From Prostheceraeus crozeri (Eukaryota > Platyhelminthes > Polycladida > Euryleptidae), in the NCBI GenBank assembly GCA_907163375.1, contig CAJQUW010007774.1:248001-312000 (forward strand): a stretch of DNA of 64,000 nt, in the 5' to 3' direction. The translations under genes were made by a program, and so were the position numbers. Every line of letters starts with the position of its first letter. Within the stretch, counting starts at the first letter, position 1. Positions 48,401 through 60,952 of the stretch are shown here, in pieces. The notes beneath the pieces are model-generated. The model saw only the letters and a list, made by a program, of their open reading frames with translations. It had not been told where the DNA came from and did not search any database.

Positions 48401-50098
48401 CTGAAGAAAAAATGTTAGCGGAAATTGTACTGATATCGTAATGATGTCATGGCAAAATACTCTAAATAAGTCCAAGGACCACCAATGGCATGAACAATTT
48501 TAACAACCTTGCGAATCCATCCACTGAAAATACGAATAATGTGGAGGTTAATGATTGGCCAAAAGTCAAAGTCAAAGAGTTGATTTCCAATTTGGAAAAC
48601 GTTATACAAATGCAACATTCATGTGATGAGTGATAAAATGTTTAAGTACAATGAACGAGAGAGAGATGACGGATGATATGTGCAGCACAAGTAAGTGACA
48701 TGATGTACGGATCGGAAGAAAAGGTCGTAAATCATTACATACATTACAAGTCATAAATGTCGTAATTTATCATGAATAACCTGTAATTGGAATATGTTCA
48801 ATATTATTAAAATTACCTCGGGAAGACATGCTTACGTCTAGACATTCATGTGAATAAATACGTTTTAGCTACGATGTTGCGTCCTTTCCTGGATTACTTG
48901 TTCATGCAAAAATCACAATTTATTTATGTTTTATTTAATAGGCTTAGGGGAACCGGACAATATATATGATGATAAAAAACACATACACAGTTGGCATGCA
49001 TTTAATCACAATTGGCAAGAAAAAACTTTGCAAAAATGCAGAATGTCTTGAATTATTTTTTTGCGAACATTTTTTAGTTATATTTAGGTCAAATAGGTAT
49101 ATTAGGTATAGAATGCAGCTTTTATCGGTGTTGAAATATGCCATTCAACTGATCTTAAAGTTGAAAGCTTGTTCTAGTTAATCAACTGAAATTTAGTCGT
49201 CAGAAAACTTTTCACTATAGTTTTCGAAGACGACATGAGATCAAAGCCAACAGAATAAAGCAACAAAGCATCGCTTGATATGTCAATTTGGCCAATGCAA
49301 TTTTTCATTTGCATAGACATAAATAGGCGATTTCCAGGGGAGCCTTTACATAAAATACATTGACATATTGAACTATAAGACGATGGCTTTGAAAGCATGA
49401 AGATAGTTCTCAACTGTGGCCTTGATTTGAATCCAAATTGCTGCATGATGACGACAGCCTCCGAACGAACTAAATGATGGCTGAGTTGAGGTGTTTGAAT
49501 TATCAATATTTTTTTATTTTACAAATAGGTCCATGTCTATTGAGACATCAACGAAATATCCACTTGACTACTAAAGATAATCGAGATTCCGATTTTTTTG
49601 CCATTTTTTACTTTTTATGCTATTTTCTGCTACTACCTCAAATTTTTCGCCGAGTGAGAGCCCTACAGTCAGAATTTACAGAAGATGGGAAAAAATTAAA
49701 AGGGTTTGAGGTTTTTTAACATCCTTTCATCGACAGGGCATCATGAATTAGAGAGTGAAATATGAAATGCCACCACCGAAGGTTTGTACTCAGTAGGGAC
49801 ATAGACCAAGGCGGCAGGTGTTAAGTTTTCCATGAGTAAGTTAAGAGGAAGAGAAATCGAGAAAATGAAGAATCATTAACAGTCGACTTTGGAAAACGCT
49901 TGGCAGGAGAAAAGGACATTAAATAACAAGGTAAGGATAAGGGTATCCGCTGACTCATAAATAGCCCATCTTTGTTCACTGATGATTGTATTTAACTCAG
50001 TTCATCAAAACAGATTTCACTGAAATTCTAGAACATTTTAACGATTCGTGCCCATGACGAACTAAAATGAAAGGAAATAAGTTAATGCTTAAGCCACT
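48401..50098. other. Unassigned sequence upstream of the first exon found
   Basis: The expected PH-GRAM exons were searched for here without success. An open frame at 49174-49506 (minus, 110 aa) is vaguely GRAM-like near GSPGNRLFMSMQMKN but lacks fitting splice phases. Confidence 0.3.
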
Positions 50099-50283
50099 GC
50101 GGTGTCCGTTGTACAGTGGCTAAGTGCTTGGCCTAGCGATCTTTTGGTCCAGAGGTCGAGCCCTGATAGTGTCATTGGAAATCGGCAGGTAGGGCATTCG
50201 GACTAAATGTACTTCAAAGCTCCATAAGACTGACTATGTCAGCACCGTCCAAGCCCCAAGTATGGGGAGTAGAGACGCATGAG
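50099..50283 (+). mobile_element. tRNA-derived SINE, family S1
   Basis: GTTGTACAGTGGCTAAGTGC (A-box), GGCCTAGCGATCTTTTGGTC, CAGAGGTCGAGCCC (B-box) and the S1 body CGGCAGGTAGGGCATTCGG, ending with CCAAGTATGGGGAGTAG. Nearly full-length; no clear target duplication found. Confidence 0.75.
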
Positions 50284-51296
50284 CTTCAAAAAAAGCTTCA
50301 ATTAAAATAAAACTTGCAACTAAAGTGGTCGAATGAACAAAGATGTCTCTACATAAATAGTTCGATGAACAGTGTTATTATTAGAGTTAAGTTAAGACTC
50401 AATTTCACGAAATTGGCACGACTGCGATTATCAATAAAGTGACAAAGTGAGAAGGTAAATTCGCGCAATATTTACTTTCGAATTCGAGTCTAGCCTCATT
50501 TTCAACAAGGAATATTGCCATCACGATTCCATCCATCTGGAGACATTAAACTTTAAAAGAAATGAGATTGGGTGCAGAATCACTACTGACAATTATGTTC
50601 GTTGTAAGATCAAGTATAAAACAAGAATTTTTGTCTATTTGCATCTCAATATTTTTCGATAGTATCTATTTGCCAGCTTCACGACACTAACATCCAAATA
50701 TAACCATCACTCTAAATTCGTCGCCAGACAATTTCCGAGTCAGATGAAGTTCCGAAGCGAATGAAGTCCTAAGTAAACAAAAATTCATATTTTATAAATT
50801 CTTCCATCAGAGTCTTTATTTCTAATGAAAACAGCGTCTGCATTCCATTGAAATGCATTTCAACCTCAAATCAGTGAGTTTTGTGATATTCCTGAGTATG
50901 CTTTCGAAAAGCATCGATATTATCAAACATGAAGTACATTCATTATGTCGATGTTCGAAGATAAGCCAATAAATATTTAATCAAAGACAAGATTAAGAAG
51001 TGATTTCTCAAAATTGCAATGCATCGGGTTGGTGAGGCAAAAATAGAATTCTCTTCAAATTTCAACCTTCAATAATTAATCCCACTAATACATTTATACA
51101 ATATGCGTACAATAGTTTAGGTGTAGATAAAAATAATTAAATGAACCTTGTTTATACTCATTAGTGTTAGCACATTAGGCAGGGACCTCTTCTTCCATGT
51201 GGCCGAGTTTTCATTTATATACTCACATCACTTTTATGCTGAGTGTTTAGCAAGAATGCCGAGTGCACCTATTTAAAAAGGTGCGGGTCTGACCCG
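50284..51296. other. Sequence without recognised features
   Basis: Nothing recognised on either strand. Confidence 0.35.
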
Positions 51297-51360
51297 ACCT
51301 AGGTTTGAACCAAGGTCGCCCGGACGCGGAGCGAACATTCTACCCCACCGCCACAGCGCC
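51297..51360 (-). repeat. tRNA-like sequence of a third SINE family
   Basis: The minus strand GCGCTGTGGCGGTGGGGTAG (A-box), CGTCCGGGCGACC and TTGGTTCAAACCTAGGT (B-box) is followed by GGTCGGGTCAGACCCGCACC, a small hairpin. The tRNA shape is incomplete; this looks like a SINE head rather than a tRNA gene. Confidence 0.5.
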
Positions 51361-54049
51361 GGTACAATGATTAATGTGCTGAGAAAATACCACTACACAT
51401 CATTAACAGAGTAGCATTGATAGATTAAAATACACAAAGCAAAAGCGCCAATGTTTTAAACGGATAGAAAAAAGCTTTAAATCTATCAGTTTTTGTTGGA
51501 ATGAACTCATAACAAAGAGTTTTGCGTTATCATTAGAGACGCTTGACTTCTTTAACGTTTTCTGCAGCTTTTAGATGATCTGATGAGAACGTGAAATTCT
51601 TTATTGAGTGATTATTGAAGATGTAGGACTTCATTCTTTTCGAGACAAGAATGGATATAAAATAGCAGTAAGAATTCGCACGTCACACAAGAAGTCAAAT
51701 TGGACTGACGGGATGAGGAAGGAACATACATCATCAACGAACCCACCAATGAGAAGCGAATTCATTGAATTAAAAGCTCGCATGTTCCTATGAATAAGGA
51801 GAAGAAAACTGGTCATGATTTACCACATTACATGTATATCACATAATTTTTCGATTACTTAGTTTAGAAACTGAATCAGTAGATGTAAATAAAGCAATTC
51901 AGCAAATGCTTTAGTCGTCTTAATCAACAATTCTGTTTCAATGAGCTCATGAATATGTCGTAATTCACTTTTCTTATTGTTGGTATATTTTGTAAATTCG
52001 TGTATTTATCAAAGTATTCATGTTCGTCCTCATCAAGTGCCAACAATGCCTAAGTTGTTACATTGGCGAGACTCAGAGACCTCTTTCAACGCACATTCAA
52101 GAGGATGTCAAAGGAAAGCCGACTTTAATAGAAGCAACTCTCGACATACGCGCACGCATCTGTGACGAGATAGAAAACGATTCCACAATATCATGAATTT
52201 ATCCACTTTAGAAACTGAGGTGAAGAAAAGAAATAATCGCCATTTAATCCACGAAAGAGACTGATGAATGAGAACGATTGATCTATCCGTCTTTCATCTC
52301 ACTTTCTGCACCTTTCATAAGAATTGACCACATATTGTACATTATTCCTACAACTGAAGCAACATAGGTATCTTGCCATTCATTCCAATGACAAGCCAAC
52401 AATGAATTTGATCGAGAAGTTTGGCACATAATCATAATAAGCTTATCACATTCACATTGTAGAAATTTTGGTACTTCTATTCTTCCCCCCCACATTGCTG
52501 TTGTTGACACCTGGAAGTGTTGCATCGTCAACGATCTTCTATTGCTCCTAAGAGCTGTCTCACTAAAGTCGCATAGCATTGAGTGTGTAAAACTCCTCTT
52601 ATCTGACTTGTAGAACATTTACAGTCTCAGAATTAGGCAACTGTTCGTCATTTGTCTGTAGACAGCAATCACACGAAGTTCATGATCACAGCTGTACCTT
52701 GTCTGAGTATCCAAGGGACCAATCCTTCAACCCAGTGTTCAAGTAAGACTTCTCAGTCGCGTTGTAGTGTCACTCAGTGACAGATCAAGTCTTTTTGGAA
52801 AACTTGAGAAACGTGGGGGGGGGAAGTAATAGAAGTACCGAAATTTCCAAATAGATGACTTGAAATTACCTTCAAATTCCTTATATTTTTTAGCAATTGT
52901 AAAAGGGAGAATTTCCGAATTAGGCACACTTTCTCAAGTGTAAAACAGTGTTGTTGAAATCCGTTGCATAAAGGAACGATCGGTCATGACACGGGCTATT
53001 CAGTTTCTTCAAAAAATTGTCTTATGCATTGTCTGTACCATAACGATTAACTTTTTTAATGAAACGCATCTGGTATCCTGGGTTGTCTAAATTAAACACG
53101 ATCGATGCCTGATGAGCAATTTGTACATTTAGTCAGCTGAAGTTGAAATTTCCTGGTAGTGATTCCTTTCATTCTCACTACCCTACCGCTAATTAAATTA
53201 GAGCTATTGTTCGACAGCAGATCACGAATGATGGCTTTCTAGAGGGTGAGAACAAGACAATGATCGAATACGCGAAGCGTTCCATTGTGACAACAGAAGG
53301 TCAAGAGGAGCTGTGAAGACGTGCCTTGACTTAGTCAGAGAGTGGACTAGGACAGAGAACGTGAGTAGACAATGCACTTCAAGTACATTTCCTCGGGATA
53401 AATATGATAACGAAATGACTATACAAACTGTACTGAATATAATCGAATCGCTACTACATTGTTTTCAAGGTCAAGAATATTTTTGACATTGACGGAAGAA
53501 ATATATCGTCTGCATGTACTAATTTTCATATGCATTTTCTGTCACTGAAGAGTTACTTGTCTATAAAACGATGCTGGATGCTTCAAAATAGAACCTATGA
53601 TAAAATTAGTAATAATAATAAAATCGTTCATTTCCTACGTTCCATTAATCACTAAAATAATCGTGATGGAGAAACAGGATCGATGACAACATAAGTCAAG
53701 AAAGAATTAAGTTTCGAGTAAAAAAGCAAAAATGAATGGAAAAACGCACAAGACATTTGCCAATAAAGCCACTATTTATCAATTTTGTCATTGATAAAGC
53801 CAAGAATTGCTGCTGAATAGCATACAATGGTGAAGATCTAACGCGCGTCCCCGGTTGTGTGTACGTTCGTACAATGCAAAGGCACAGAAATGTACAAGAG
53901 TGCATGTAGTTGTATTTTATCCTGCATTTCATCATTCTAGGAGGGCAAGATACATTTTCATATAAATATTCGCATTATTACATTGGTTATTAGACATTTT
54001 CCATAGATTGAAAGGATTGACTATTCTATGAATCCAGCAGGCAAGAAAA
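51361..54049. other. Sequence without recognised features
   Basis: Open frames such as 52283-52618 (minus, 111 aa) and 53696-53935 (minus, 79 aa) show no known domain. No repeats recognised. Confidence 0.35.
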
Positions 54050-54052
54050 CAT

Positions 54053-54124
54053 CCACCGGAAAGGCGCTGGACGCCGAAAGCCCTGTCTTTTCTGCTTTAA
54101 TTTAATTTCTGATAGACCAATAAA
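54053..54124 (+). repeat. Penelope-tail-like motif
   Basis: CACCGGAAAGGCGCTGGACG, then CCGAAAGCCC, forms a GGCG/CGCC hairpin followed by GAAA. It is closely similar to 11258-11277 and ends before CAATAAACG. Possibly the tail of a Penelope-like element; no coding part is nearby. Confidence 0.35.
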
Positions 54125-57100
54125 CGTTCATCGACAGAATGCGCATATTTTGTTCTGCCTTGAACAATTTGAAATTTGATATGAGTTTTCTTTATAAGTC
54201 TCTTTTCATGCTGTTAAACTGCTTTGTATCAGTATCACTTTTCCAAATATTCTACTTATGTCGGGCACGCTTTCGGCGTGGGTCCGCCGACTGTCTTCCA
54301 AGAGGCTAACGAGATGTATGCAGTTGGTCATCTTGATGATGACCCCGCGTCTCCTTATGCTAGCACTTTAAAGCATGTTTATTTTATCAAGTACTAGCAT
54401 CATTTTACTGTTTTACATTTAAGTAAACTTTTATAGTAACCTGTCGTTGGTGCCCAAGTGAATTCAGCAATGAGTTCTTTTCTATTACTATTTAAGCTAT
54501 TTTCTATATGTGTAGATAGTTGTTGTATATTTTCTTACTATGTTTTTTCTTCGTGCGTAATTAGACGTCAGTTGCATTATAATAACAAATCCAGCTGAGA
54601 ATCCGTTCTATTTCAAAGAATTACACGCAAAATTAAATTCAAAAAGAAAGAATAATACTTAATTAAGATACAAACTTTGACGTAAGTATGTCTATTTAAA
54701 TGTTGCAGTATTCAAGTGCTATTTCTTGCAAACATTCAAATCAACTTCGTTGGAAAATAGACAATATCGTGGAAACTTCTCTAGTCTTTGAAATTCATTT
54801 TGCGCTTATTTAGTTTGTCTGGTTTCCAGTTCTAGGAAGCCATAATTCCGCTCGAGACAAACTAATTTGCGTCCATTCTCACTCAGTCGCGGGTCTTTTC
54901 CTCCTACGCTTGCACTATTGAAACCGATGTTGATATCAAATTAGTTTCCTCGAAGCCAGCTATTAACAAATGTCTTCCGATCTTCCACTGATCGACGTCA
55001 AAGTCTCTGACGCATGGAAATTATTTGGTGAAAGGCAGTTTACGAGTTTCAATTTTTTTTAAAAATGATGGGTTCGATTTCTAGATTGAGAGCGAAACAG
55101 CGTGTGCTGTCTTTTTTACGTGTTTAAAATGACAAAGATTGTGGAATTATCACAATCCTTTGAAGAAAGATTTTGATGATTGGTGATTAACCGAATCAAT
55201 CAGTGCATTAGGAGGTGTTCAAGGGGAGCAAACCCGTTCAGTGCCTTCGTCATTTAGAAGGGTATTTTCACGTGCTTGCATAATAGGATCTAAACAGACT
55301 TTCATAATTTCGACAATTGGCGAGTCCAATTTAATTCGACAGAAAAATTCTCCATTGTCAAACATCGTGATTTAGTGGAGAAGAGGATGACATTTTATGG
55401 TAGGGAAAACCAAATCTTGTGATCAAATGCGATGCATTTCGGCCATCCACTAAGCCATGATCACGCAGAATGAAGTCTTCCGATTCATTAGGAGATTTTC
55501 TTGCACTTTTATAGTACTCTTCAAAATCATAGCTACTTCATAAGTAACTTCTTTAATGAGTTGCGACCGCAATTTCGTCATGATTGACGTAGACATCGTT
55601 GAGATCGAAAAGTGATTTGTAGAAGTTTTAATTGCATTTTAGTGTGATATTAGCGTTAGACATGCTTAAATCATACATAAGATGCAAAATATTTTTGTGT
55701 TTTATTTTTCAACTTTAGTGTTGCGTAAAAGTCAAATAAAATGGATTTGCCCAATGGCGTTTCCCAACAGAATAGAAAATAATCAAATGCAGATAAGCGA
55801 GATGAGGGCAAATTTGTGAAGGTACAGGTTGCTGAACTGAACGAAGAGCAGACGTTCAGGGATTAGACTCATCTGGAAAGGTTGCTGATCTTATTGTTTT
55901 GGGTAGAACGTAGGTGTCTGAGAATACGTAAAACTAAGCTGGATTTTTTGGTGATTTGGCTCATGGATTTCTAGATATGCAGATCTGAACTGGACACTCT
56001 TGAAGTCGCGTGGATATCTACATTAACATACACGATAAAGGAACTTCGCATACAGAGGATCAAGCAATAGAAATCGAATAATTTGTGACTCTCAGATCTG
56101 CAGCTGGTTCTAAGGTGTCTGCTTGGCCAAACTCATCAGTGAAATTGTGGAAGACGCTGCAGTCCTTTCCCAGACAACTACTTGTATGTTCTATTGTTAA
56201 TAATGGATTAATTCTGTTGTGATTTGGGATTGTTTAAGCTGCCTGTATCTGGAGGAAATCTCAGTTCTTTGTTATCATGCATGTGTGCTCTATCCAGTTA
56301 CATTTAGTGAAAACAATGACCTTTCCAGCTGAGCTAATACCCCTGGGCGTTTGGTTTCCAGGTATTACACGGATATCGTCAGTTGCACCGATTCGAAGAA
56401 GAATATCACTGACAGCAATACGCTAAATAATAATAAAAGCGTTCGAATCAATCCAGAAATCATGATATTCCTGGAAATCCTGCTTATAAAAAGAACATGG
56501 GCATTTTTGTAGAAATTCCGATTAATCGACGAATAATCAATATTTGACGCACAACCTGTGCACATCATCAGGTGCATCAACCTGAGCTTTAATTCAATTG
56601 CTGTTTTGTAAATCATTTTCACACTGAGAAGTGACGAATCCAAACCATGCATCTGGTTTCATTATTAAACAAATCAGCGAAAGAAACAACGATGGTGAAA
56701 TTACGAGATTTTTACCGTATCCTGACAGAATCACTATCAGAGAAAGACACCCGTAAAGTATTGACCAGATGTTAAAGAACAGAAGTAGCATTGAGTTTTG
56801 TACCGATTGAAATTTTTTCACGCTGAAATGAACCATTATGAAATTTGGAGAAAGATAATGAAATTAATAAGTGCAATAATGATTCTCAATCGCCTGTTGT
56901 TATGTTTTGTTTCATTTCTTATATGTTTGTAACAGGATAAAACCAGTCCTTTTTAATACAATTCATGTAATTGAACTCCTCCGAACCAACAGTTCTGACT
57001 TAGACCACGCTCAAAAACAATAATGAATTCATCGAAAATTCAACAAGAACAAATCGTATGAACTGCAAAAGCACAAATGAAAACATCCCCGAAAATTCTA

Positions 57101-57428
57101 ATGAGCTGTTTGAAATCAGAAATCAATATTAGCTTTCATCGATCTAAGACATTACAAAAGAAATTTAAAACCCGAAAATCAAGCAACTTTGCACGCTGAA
57201 GAATTGTCCAATAAAAAATTACAATTAAATTAAAAAATGATAGTTCACAAAGCACAATCCTCATGTGGTTCCGCGGAAATTGGAAGTACCTCAGGTCCCG
57301 GAGTTGCGAGTCAGAGAGCATTACGGAAAGGCTTACTCAAAATTTGCTATCTGTGATCGCATGCAATGAAGATCGAATTACGGCACAGTTGGAGTAGAGG
57401 TTTATAGTTCCATTGTTTTCGACCTTAG
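54125..57428. other. Sequence without recognised features
   Basis: Overlapping minus-strand open frames at 56365-56652 and 56594-56836 encode hydrophobic, membrane-like stretches, but no family is recognised. No repeats seen. Confidence 0.35.
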
Positions 57429-57641
57429 ATGTCTGCTTCCAACCACATCAAAGTTACTAATTGGTTACTATGTCATAAGGCTACTATGTTCCCAATTAGA
57501 AATCATCCTATGTCTTGCACAGTGGACCATTTGAGAGCGGCAAGTCGTAAACAATGGCAAGCTCATTATGGACATCCTATCACAAGCAAATTGTGTTACA
57601 AATGTCAACTCAAAGAAGCGACTCAGCATGTGATTTCTTAA
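57429..57641 (+). pseudogene. Possible retroelement C-terminal fragment with CxxC
   Basis: The 70-aa frame ends LCYKCQLKEATQHVIS. A C-x2-C...E-T-H-hydrophobic pattern of this kind occurs at the end of some non-LTR retroelement proteins. The rest is unassigned, and the call rests on one short motif. Confidence 0.28.
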
Positions 57642-57742
57642 GTCAATCCCGACCTGAATAGCCGCGATGGGGGACAAGACGTTTGCTTATTTTGTATATT
57701 ATATTACAATTTGCTCTTTGAAAACAAATTTACACTTATCTA

Positions 57743-58911
57743 CAGGGTCCGGCAAAAGTCGTATAGGAATTTCATGGCAATAGTATTGATTGGTGATAAC
57801 AACTAGAAGAGTAATGCGCCTTCTTGTGCATAGACCATGCCCGCAAGTTTTTCCAGGTGCACAGAATTATAAAGTTGATTGCAATTTTGGATGACATTGG
57901 ACGTTTAAAAATATTAAATATATCATTTTCTTAGAAATTAAGAGGCTATGATGGATACTGTGCTTGTACATTGTTCACTATGCATTTCTATGCAACATGA
58001 CAAATCAATCGCACTTCATCTGTAATTAAGACATAATTCAAAGTTTTAGCTGCACTATTTTCAATTCATTTTGGTTTTCGAATTTTTGATAATCTTCCTT
58101 AGTCAATAATTGACAATGAATAAGTGGACTAACCAACAGCGCTCTCAAATTGTTGAACTGTTATTTTGTTAACCACCGGTCGATCGTTGCAGCTCAGAGA
58201 TGCTGGTTGAACAATGTCAGAAACTCTCCGTCTGAACATGTTATTCGTCTTTGTGTTTCACACTAAATCGAGAGTTTGAAAGTGTTCAGGACAAAGATCG
58301 ATCAGGTAGAACGAAATTTTTTTGAAGACGACAATGGAAAAGCAGTCACAAAAGATCGCTCGAAGTACGTTCTTAACATGATAAGGTCGTTCTTGATGCC
58401 AAAAATTAAGACATTACCAACTAAAGCTGCTTTATGGTTTCAAAAAAATGATGCCATATGTCACAGTGCTAATGAAATATTGAAACTTTTAAGGAAACTT
58501 TTGATCATCACATCACACATTATCTCTCGAGAATGTGAATTCTCCTGGCCTCAGAAATCCCCAGTCTTGTCTCCCCAGCTTTATTCTTTGAGGATATTTA
58601 AAAGAGAGAGAGTCTGCGTTTCAAAACCGAGGACCACCAGTGCACTAAAAGAAAATATGCGAAATGAAATCCAGTTGATTGGCCTACTAACATTTGATTA
58701 ACATTGATACATGTCATGATGAGTTCTGTAAAGAGGGCACCATCTTGAATAATGCACTAAAGTCATCACTTACGTGATGTGATTTTCCATACATAATTTC
58801 ATGAAATTTATTAGTTTCATTTGTAACTTTGTGAAAAAATTTGCTCTTAAAAGTCATTCTAGCCATTGTTACTGTCATTCATAATCCCTATGCGACTTTT
58901 GGCGGACCCTG
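57743..58911 (+). mobile_element. Mariner-type element, internally deleted
   Basis: 1169 bp between TA duplications (57741-57742, 58912-58913). The ends CAGGGTCCGGCAAAAGTCGT and, complemented, CAGGGTCCGCCAAAAGTCGC are inverted repeats of about 26 bp. A decayed transposase remnant lies inside at 58276-58701. A full element would be about 1.3 kb or more, so the N-terminal coding part has been lost. Confidence 0.88.
58276..58701 (+). pseudogene. Mariner-like transposase remnant
   Basis: The 141-aa frame contains FFEDDNGKAVTKDRSKYV, the stretch before the second catalytic segment. Then comes ALWFQKNDAICHSANEIL (second Asp region) and EFSWPQKSPVLSPQLYSL, where the family has WPPRSPDLTPLDYFLW. The third catalytic acidic residue is lost in the LSPQLY part, and the DNA-binding domain and first Asp are absent. 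Not functional. Confidence 0.8.
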
Positions 58912-58913
58912 TA

Positions 58914-59823
58914 CATCCCATTTTGTAAATCGTTTGTGCTTAACACTGACAAGAGCTGTGACAGCCGAAATATAGTGCTTGTAAAACCCAACTTTCTTCT
59001 TAAAAGCAGCATCTGCTATGGATTTCACGCCAGAAAAAGCCAATAATATTCTTTTATTCTATTGCAAACTATTAAATTGAAATTTGGATGCAAAACGATT
59101 AGTTAAGAAATACAAGTACAGCTCATGAAGTCTCCATTTTAGAAAATCCTTTCTTTGGCAACATTCAGAGCACTCACTGCATTGACAGTCAATGCAAGAC
59201 AAACGGTTTGAAAAAGTTAACAAATATTGAGACAGTCATCTGCCTACGTATTGTTTCAAATTGGGATTTTCTCTACAATCAACAGTTATTGAAACATACA
59301 GATGAAATTGGAAAATTTTGTGATCGATGGGGAAATTTGCGATGACTACTACAAATGTTATATTGCAACAATTGAACGGATGGATTCGATTGTATCAAAG
59401 AGAAAGTTGCTGCTCACAAAAAATGTCGACACTGCTTGCCCAAATATTTCATGTAGCAATGTTATCATGAGAAAGAAATGCGTAAGTCATTAAGCAAATT
59501 GTTATTTTCAGCAGAAATAAGTCCCTCAGTAACAAACATTAGCTTCCAATTTCTGGAGCTTGCAAGTCCATCCAATAAGTTTATTGTATCAAAGTTGAAT
59601 TTGATAATAAATTTGGTCGATTGTGAACATAAAAGTCACACAGCCAAATATGATTAAATCAAAAGCATTCGTTAGTTCAATCTGTATGTTCGACACTTTC
59701 TACGAAATTAATGGAAATAATAGATATCTAGATAATTTCATGTCTTTTCTAAGTTGCACGAATAATTGAAGGTTTCACCACGAGCGATTACGCGAGCTTA
59801 ATCGAGAGCGGTGTAACCGCATT
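58914..59823. other. Sequence without recognised features
   Basis: A 63-aa open frame at 59302-59493 has no known domain. Nothing else recognised. Confidence 0.35.
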
Positions 59824-59831
59824 GTCGCCAC

Positions 59832-60351
59832 CACAGAATTAGATTGTTTAATCGTATCACTTTGCTAGAAGTGCAAACTGATTCAAACAGATGGCACATG
59901 CAGGAACTTAATAAGTGGGCAAAAAGAAATTTTTAATACCTTACAGAGATAGGAAAAATAGTCGTGCGTCGCTTGCGGATTGCTCTGAATTCTCTTAAAA
60001 TGCTCCGATTACTCCGATTCCTTCAGATTCGAAGAATTCAGATCATTGCGCAAAAGTTTTCTCGATAATGTTGGGCCCTCCGATCATTTCAAAAAAAGTT
60101 AGAAGGCGCATGAAAAAACGTTCACAAACTTCTCTGTAGAACTTGACATCGTCTGTGTCTCTGCTGCGTGATCCGGTTGATAACTGTCACTGAAACTTTG
60201 CACAATTTGGCGTGTTTAATGTTGAACTGGCTGCTCATTGTTCGATTGCTATGGTATTAAGTCAGCAGATTGTGCCATTTCATTTACGTTACATGTTCCA
60301 ATGTTTCCCTTCTAGTCAAACGGAAGAAGAGACGACCTGTCTAATTCTGTG
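59832..60351. mobile_element. MITE family M1, copy 3
   Basis: 520 bp, ends CACAGAATTAGA and TCTAATTCTGTG, flanked by an exact 8-bp duplication GTCGCCAC (59824-59831, 60352-60359). The body matches copies 1 and 2 along its whole length. This is the best copy for defining the family; no coding capacity. Confidence 0.9.
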
Positions 60352-60377
60352 GTCGCCACAGTTTTCTGCCAAACTGG

Positions 60378-60952
60378 CATAGAAATTGACAACAATAAAA
60401 CCTCTAGAATGGAAATTTAGCTTCATGCAATGCACAATAACGGCACATAAATCGCACGCATTTTCACTTAGATGCACCTGCCAACGTCTGTATCATTGGG
60501 TTAGAATCAGTCACATGAGTAAATCGAAGCTTTTAATTGGTTCTTCATGCCCCAACTTAGTTCCCCCGGATGTGCCGCGACCTTGAGTCAATTTCCATTC
60601 TAGCGAACTTAAGATAAACAGTTTAATTCTATGCAAACTGGCATCATTATCTCGATGTATGAGTTGTATGAAGCATAGATATCGGACCGCGTGATTCATA
60701 GAAATATATTGTTTATCTGAAGTTGACTAGAATGGAAGTTGACTCAAGGTCGCGGCAAATCCGGGGGAACTAAGTTGGGGCATGAACCACCAATGAAAAG
60801 CTTAGAATCGCACATGTGATTGATTCTAACCCAATCATACAGCCGTTGACAAGTGTATCTAAGTCAAAATGCGTGCGATTTTTGTGCCACTATTGTGTAT
60901 TGCATGAAGCTTTACTTCCATTCTTGAGGTTTTATTGTTATCAATTTCTATG
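60378..60952. repeat. 575-bp near-perfect palindrome
   Basis: Arms of about 256 bp (60378-60633 and 60697-60952) are inverted copies with scattered mismatches. Landmarks are GACAACAATAAAACCTC, TCAGTCACATGAGTAAATCG, CCCCAACTTAGTTCCCCCGG and GACCTTGAGTCAATTTCCAT. The spacer of about 63 nt is unique. It starts 18 bp after the M1 copy's target duplication. No transposon ends or target duplication are obvious, so it is either a long fold-back element or a genomic inverted duplication. Confidence 0.85.

Noticed and set aside
48415-48618. Minus-strand frame directly upstream of exon 48240-48400 as a preceding exon
   Set aside because: The intervening intron would be about 30 nt and the end phase would create a stop in the next exon.
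49174-49506. 110-residue minus-strand frame as a PH-GRAM exon
   Set aside because: GSPGNRLFMSMQMKN is only vaguely similar, the acceptor is poor and no donor gives the required phase 1.
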